Shown in pieces: positions 62,701 to 64,000 of a DNA stretch of 64,000 bases (positions are counted from its first letter, which is position 1; every line of letters begins with the position of its first letter). The stretch is from SLJN01 sp964505385 (lineage in GTDB: Bacteria > Bacteroidota > Rhodothermia > Balneolales > Natronogracilivirgulaceae): contig CAZDIA010000007.1 of the NCBI GenBank assembly GCA_964505385.1, positions 36,452-100,451 on the forward strand. The letters run 5' to 3'. The position numbers and the translations under genes were made by a program. A model generated the notes under the pieces. It was not told the DNA's origin. It saw only the letters and a list, made by a program, of their open reading frames with translations, and searched no databases.

Positions 62701-64000
62701 CACCGGATTGAACACTAATATCGGCGGATGCTCCATCTACAGCAAGTTCTCCGTTCTCAATAATTGCCTCACCCTGGTTTAAACAAGTTGGCATTGAGCT
62801 GCTGTTCGGAAAGGTTATCTGCCCTTCAAAAGCTACTACACTTGGCTCATCCAGCCACTCTTCTCTTTGAAACAGCGGGAAGTCAAAATGTTCGACAAGA
62901 ATTTGCTGAAGATGCACTTTTATATCGGCTAATTCAAAATTTGGCAAGTCTTCAGCTTCTCTGGTAAACTCATGTTCCTCAAATGAAATACCTGACCGGG
63001 AGATTACGGTATTTTCGAGCCATGGAGATTCCCAGCCGTCAAATAATTTAACCTCCAGTCTGCAGTCAAAAGAGAGTTCAAAATCCCATTCGCCCTCTTC
63101 GTTTATTTCCATTTGATTGAGCTGAGGTTCCCGGAAAAAGATTTCGGCAAATCCGAGGTTTAATCCCGACCCCAGATAGTCACACCGCTGATCAACCGGG
63201 CGAACATTGATTCCTTCATCCGAGTCTAAATCCATCTGAAAATGGGTATAGCATAACTCCTCATCTCCATCCTCTTGATTGACGGTAACCTCCGCATCTT
63301 TTGTAATATCAAATGAAAAAGTCTCATTCTCCTGATTAATAATTATTTCTCCGCGCAAGAAACCGGGCTCGAGCATTACGATTTGTTGATCATCGACCAG
63401 CGGGGTAGTCTCCATGTTTTCACAATAAAAACCGGATCTTAACCTCTCCGAATTTATATCCAGCCCATATACATTACAGGGAGATTCTATGCCATCTATA
63501 TCAATATATCCATCTGCAGTTATTTCGGTTTGCGGAAAGGACACAGTGATTTCACTAAGTGCAAATGAAACCGGATCAGACCGGTATTCCACCACATCTT
63601 CAGCTGTAGCTGTGAGTGAACCCTCTAAACCGGCAGGTGTGATGAACAGATCACTTTCGGCTTCTATAGCTCCAAAGAATTCAGTTCTTACAGATCCTTC
63701 GGCCCACAATCCCTCATCAAACTCGTAGCGAAGCTCTGAAAACTCAGCCGGAAATCGCTCGCCCAAAGCTTCATTCAATGGATCAGGTTGCATCTGAACC
63801 GAGCCTCCGGTAATAACCGGGTCATCCAGGTTGGTTTGCTGTATCCGCAACCCCTGAAGTTCAGCTTCTATTTCAACGGGCGCCCTGAGATCGGGAAGGT
63901 CAATTTCGGCAACGGCGGTTCCGGTTAGCTCATAATGTTCACCTGTTTCCTCAGCTTCAATATCAACCAGATCGGTAAGAACAGCAGCATCCGGAACCAA
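53708..64000 (-). CDS. Giant acidic surface-type protein, N-terminus outside the window
   Basis: At least 3,430 codons, still open at the window edge. I do not recognise the family. Layout from the visible N-terminal side: very acidic beta-rich sequence (64,000-58,300) with two tandem units of about 1.54 kb (about 62,520-59,450); an EF-hand-like loop (58,619-58,654); a Gly/Ala-rich membrane- or barrel-like stretch (about 58,200-57,200); a long helical, coiled-coil-rich region (about 57,130-55,690); then four or five Ig/FN3-like domains with DPPDEP or DTEPPETP linkers. It ends DPPEFSF with no evident T9SS sorting domain. An FN3 and a TPR gene follow. It is probably a secreted or surface structural protein. 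Confidence 0.7.
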   Translation of the reverse strand: MVPDAAVLTDLVDIEAEETGEHYELTGTAVAEIDLPDLRAPVEIEAELQGLRIQQTNLDDPVITGGSVQMQPDPLNEALGERFPAEFSELRYEFDEGLWAEGSVRTEFFGAIEAESDLFITPAGLEGSLTATAEDVVEYRSDPVSFALSEITVSFPQTEITADGYIDIDGIESPCNVYGLDINSERLRSGFYCENMETTPLVDDQQIVMLEPGFLRGEIIINQENETFSFDITKDAEVTVNQEDGDEELCYTHFQMDLDSDEGINVRPVDQRCDYLGSGLNLGFAEIFFREPQLNQMEINEEGEWDFELSFDCRLEVKLFDGWESPWLENTVISRSGISFEEHEFTREAEDLPNFELADIKVHLQQILVEHFDFPLFQREEWLDEPSVVAFEGQITFPNSSSMPTCLNQGEAIIENGELAVDGASADISVQSGDDCEWEFGAGYAVNVDAISGHAGAEWELDGDETDITPYVDLGVHGDLIAGDPFECLGENPDQNIELQYSGGLHGVLENVHPDCPVGFGPFTGEINESLLELDWSEEEGQEGVLGGEMGLQFSRNIEATGDITIDIMEGEIKDGELVIDGPFYWDIPDEDEVLTFRLEEATLSADGLFIDGRHDFVVGDEEMGVTFDQVLLGLETLQIEEGEIIFDERFALEAGITSDDDLEFSAIPADTTTMLDPGLYMELGTVVTVDSAGIGTEGTAEAEVYYEDKGFDSDLTVEYSDDFRINLYPFEVTSGRADFYLNDSRIAYVDSEGFHPNFSYFAEMLIPEKLPLPTESVAYIRLRDEDDEELLVDASETEDGEYAISTKPDESLTLYVPAWDKADPPEVVDVQLEDVVVGGDPSSPVMVEGSVTAEVDPGDELHDLXXXXXXXXXXXXXXXXXXXXXXXXXXXXXXXXXXELDFELRLPEFEGTALDPPDGITFNNVSFDEGYLTGSVEAHEPVDAELPLIPGYDDTPILMVDSLGGSFEREVIDGEPEQDISLYAHSELYDIPTFEPPEDDCPEEPNVELEIIDGSGLEGSLSDYSPCGEVEMGPVALSVTDANLHITYVDDEQSAWVGGTMEAVLPAPNEQEITATGTGEVDLLTGAIRDGEITITDEFTLGYGHPDDPPISLTMSQATLDSSGLEITGSGSAGTDDVSVDVTFNEFLFALPEFYIADGEATLQPNLAMQVATDLTEFTISEEEDDLEGNNVFRYVADQEISITPDGISFSGSGTASLVYQGEDYFDMDLNFEDEFAINIGGNTIAATQGRAEAYLTEGESPDDFDDEEPFVIWDVDNGLSIGGGILAVLPDRLGLPTEDIAYVDLVDEDGEELVDLENLDGGGYELSTGDDTLPVVIPALEGDDSPPSVDVGFSLETDDEYNLVDGDFTLEEGDEYDLGSQLDLPVTLTGLDIGSDDGDLYLEASILADLPSVFEGHDATGTLVLDQADGIEATVEAGTYTDTWDESLEGEHLYEYAHDDDLGGEDDDLFAARLYGIEIQIGSDPEMGIAAGLESSIITPPEEDGSHTLFLAAAYEDGDWDGTAAYDWPHESTDIGFVEFLPEEHEAVSVDMSEDEFIVGFNGIIDFEDMIGEDFLIDVDDLQVGVDGISNSPGLVFDIGEATAEMPDQEFDLFEGALAGEFSGISVGITQRALELSSEDGEIEFLEQDLEYDEFMISTAGEFSIDNIGTGGFDLFEDYVALDGLGVSYDEEDGVELASNFTVTLPEPVEEDAAASVMISRDNDGQISVDAEGPEFDFEDXXXXXXXXXXXXXXXXXXXXXXXXXXXXXXXXXXGVEDIGNFDGNGKLTLMEFAELEIGQFYYESDDDGFEVTVGGTEEEVETDDDYEEGQVGDELDDTEPETIEVTRILCFGDHPEIEVQGDNGCGGGNDALQLSLGGEGDSGGFESGIGGLLFYETKNGGTRRIEMDDIFLEVSQVLEVSGSMQYESDAEGMMLRLAAIGSFEVGSVDGVSAMVAGTFENRDGLSFGLFAAASVEALSVPILPPVVEAYGFGGGFFYDPSDEDIDFVHAAIEDFGHELVDPDAAPSAGDDVTGFATMLYAEIGVAGAAGATILDGQAFLQFTNQGMYIDVQGQKLGLDGSPAGLEYSAGAYLSVEMDLFDDPSFDEFLLQGGLVSDLSIPVYLDGQGEITFFAGKTEESEGFVWGIQGSKDIDIFGGMLTTYTTFLASDIGFYFDGGFDAGLDVAIIDFEAALHASVWYTLPDADIDLNYPLGGYGSANAELCVRLLGCAGVEVNAAVAQHHEEGLEMFGAASAEIASRDVSGWVSVTSGPEVDYGLGESDEADMISEVQGYKDEFEDYIAGLLDELDAAQEAIEEFDIQDVMPSDELVEEAGYNLFAMNEFNRSSWADQMRDNEESSGRSLPSILDAHLSIYLESGLRDNVTTPRYSKDIKESIMELLNFNIEEVSGDVTNTLTEALEEAEEIQEMTETAYADMLDALEDSPVESWDTVSTGNYKNQAPGYDLNEQVANEQAENAEDLEELMDEMGMAMIEPIQEVESLIEGMDAVMYEQDSSSLDLYDFTLDMNPSVFGYAKMYNDLIHFIDRLHVAKANRSWVGANRADNRLPSLEMIGNAIDDEVEDMTSVLINYWGTHQFEDEAAITANRLNILYHLKNDRSHSAYQAGPTFPKSEAQELYDGLTENHDVPPPAGVSPPDENDLTELNKRLWYDMFELGYEEYIRVQEDYLANEVFASHQDVREPMVEAHQSLTNQIEQFYDMQANTVSTLYAMIDNFVYRFESVENVVSDDVAEYIDEYSDRHSEVAEMLQPPEINSITVSPDRPSNNFYNMAEITWSASHPQEVIETSVQVTEDTPGVIQLVDGTGSSGDDSGISYGIDEYVSIGQDDEYQLITTRTSGLNFNWNDFNDPNFNTKNINMGLQVRGPAGTTAIRRATFELDVGPGGESVDDGYNPLPDEEDIDPPDEPIAELDQVLGYNDEAAEPAYWTNNPQLIDIQARARDSETGIDEIEYAIGTEAGEDDIVEWSTLPGVLEFVDGGYEQISGESVAFDLEEDEDYYVSLRAINNAGMTSPELNIEDPVRYDDTEPSGVEEDEFDDSMFSVLGFDPVIQLITTATFDPVFESPSFFHDDYSLDNLPDSPRIDPKTAVKWTEATDDESGVSHYEYTVTDSETLSDAEFAMQESFTTDDLSAVLKGGEGNPFEDVITNFEDEVYAHVRAVDYAGNTGEILSMERIAYDARDPASPIIQVRPKENEFDLFVTGPFNDPESGIKGIQYSVGTSEDGTDVRDWPEGDEVDFEYNIDPFGYYIWPPIASYSISTDKLTEGEEVYINYRSVNNQGRISNTRNTGPVVLDTEPPETPVIADEEIGYNNLTGMFTISFEAENIHDPVSGVIEVEFRLKDGTETTDWVNLESYDEPETDEITIEHTTHIPNSLDSDYTSVEIRVTNAMQKQTTGPQSLVFDPPEFSF
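58619..58654 (-). other. EF-hand-like calcium-binding loop in the giant protein
   Basis: The 12 codons read NFDGNGKLTLME, which fits the EF-hand loop (Asp/Asn at 1, 3 and 5, Gly at 6, hydrophobic at 8, Glu at 12). Position 1 is Asn rather than the usual Asp. The loop ends 18 bases before the 58673 gap, so a second hand could be hidden there. Confidence 0.5.
58673..58772. other. Assembly gap (100 N) in the giant gene
   Basis: A run of 100 N between the acidic beta-rich part and the EF-hand-like region. Flanking sequence reads in one frame. Confidence 0.95.
59450..60985 (-). repeat. Second of two tandem units in the giant gene
   Basis: About 1.54 kb, aligning in translation with 60,990-62,520: NVELEIIDGSGLEGSLSDYS against NIELQYSGGLHGVLENVH, IRDGEITI against IKDGELVI, and LGLPTEDIAYVDLVDEDGEE against LPLPTESVAYIRLRDEDDEE. 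The boundaries are approximate. Confidence 0.65.
60990..62520 (-). repeat. First of two tandem units in the giant gene
   Basis: The partner of the unit at 59,450-60,985; matching landmarks lie about 1,535-1,565 bp apart. Protein similarity is clear but DNA identity looks low, so the duplication is old. An assembly gap lies near its downstream end. Confidence 0.65.
61305..61404. other. Assembly gap (100 N) in the giant gene
   Basis: A run of 100 N inside the first tandem unit. The frame is kept across it as counted. Confidence 0.95.

Overview
The window looks like one stretch of a draft or metagenome-assembled genome of a Gram-negative, moderately AT-rich bacterium of the Bacteroidota/Rhodothermota/Balneolota kind. 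This placement is inferred from gene content: FadL, Omp85 and TonB proteins, F1 genes as an isolated atpD-atpC pair, Bacteroidota-like TAnnTTTG promoter elements and Asp/Glu-rich proteins that suggest a saline habitat. No rRNA, tRNA or CRISPR array was seen. Three 100-N scaffold gaps lie in repetitive genes at the right end.

Layout. 1-5,033: a TPR gene tail, DsbD and a thioredoxin-fold lipoprotein, a NamZ-type muramidase and a methyltransferase. 5,285-9,007: mtaB, a family-4-like uracil-DNA glycosylase without the usual Fe-S cysteines, and dnaB. 9,203-9,366: a MITE-like element with a 4-bp target duplication. 9,367-18,561: SGNH lipoprotein and FadL, an alpha/beta hydrolase, an SLC13 transporter with a receiver protein and a soluble histidine kinase, a small membrane protein and ilvE. 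18,762-29,986: a 13-gene minus-strand cluster, pfkA-pgi-dNK-DUF177-rpmF-plsX-fabH-fabD-fabG-acpP-fabF-rnc-gcvPB, joining upper glycolysis, nucleotide salvage and the FASII core. 30,292-35,168: polyprenyl synthase, NYN-domain protein, LpxH-like phosphatase and PBP1A, an envelope-building set. 35,206-38,038: quinone oxidoreductase, RRM protein and an MFS transporter.

38,197-41,150 is the most unusual part. Two tandem tonB-family genes are each followed by the same structured RNA ending in an intrinsic terminator, and each is preceded by a pair of ATGAT-N4-RTCAT palindromes spaced exactly 22 bp apart. The proteins are about 70% identical, but a 52-nt non-coding core differs at only two positions, and both changes keep pairing as G-U wobbles in minus-strand RNA. 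A second MITE copy abuts the downstream terminator.

41,151-49,945: three tandem universal stress proteins, atpD-atpC, a polyamine set (speD-pdaD divergent from speE) and an Omp85-type outer-membrane protein. 49,964-64,000: an apparent minus-strand operon of a giant acidic surface-type protein (at least 3,430 codons here, N-terminus outside the window), a fibronectin-III protein and a TPR protein. The giant gene contains two tandem units of about 1.54 kb, an EF-hand-like loop and C-terminal Ig/FN3-like domains.
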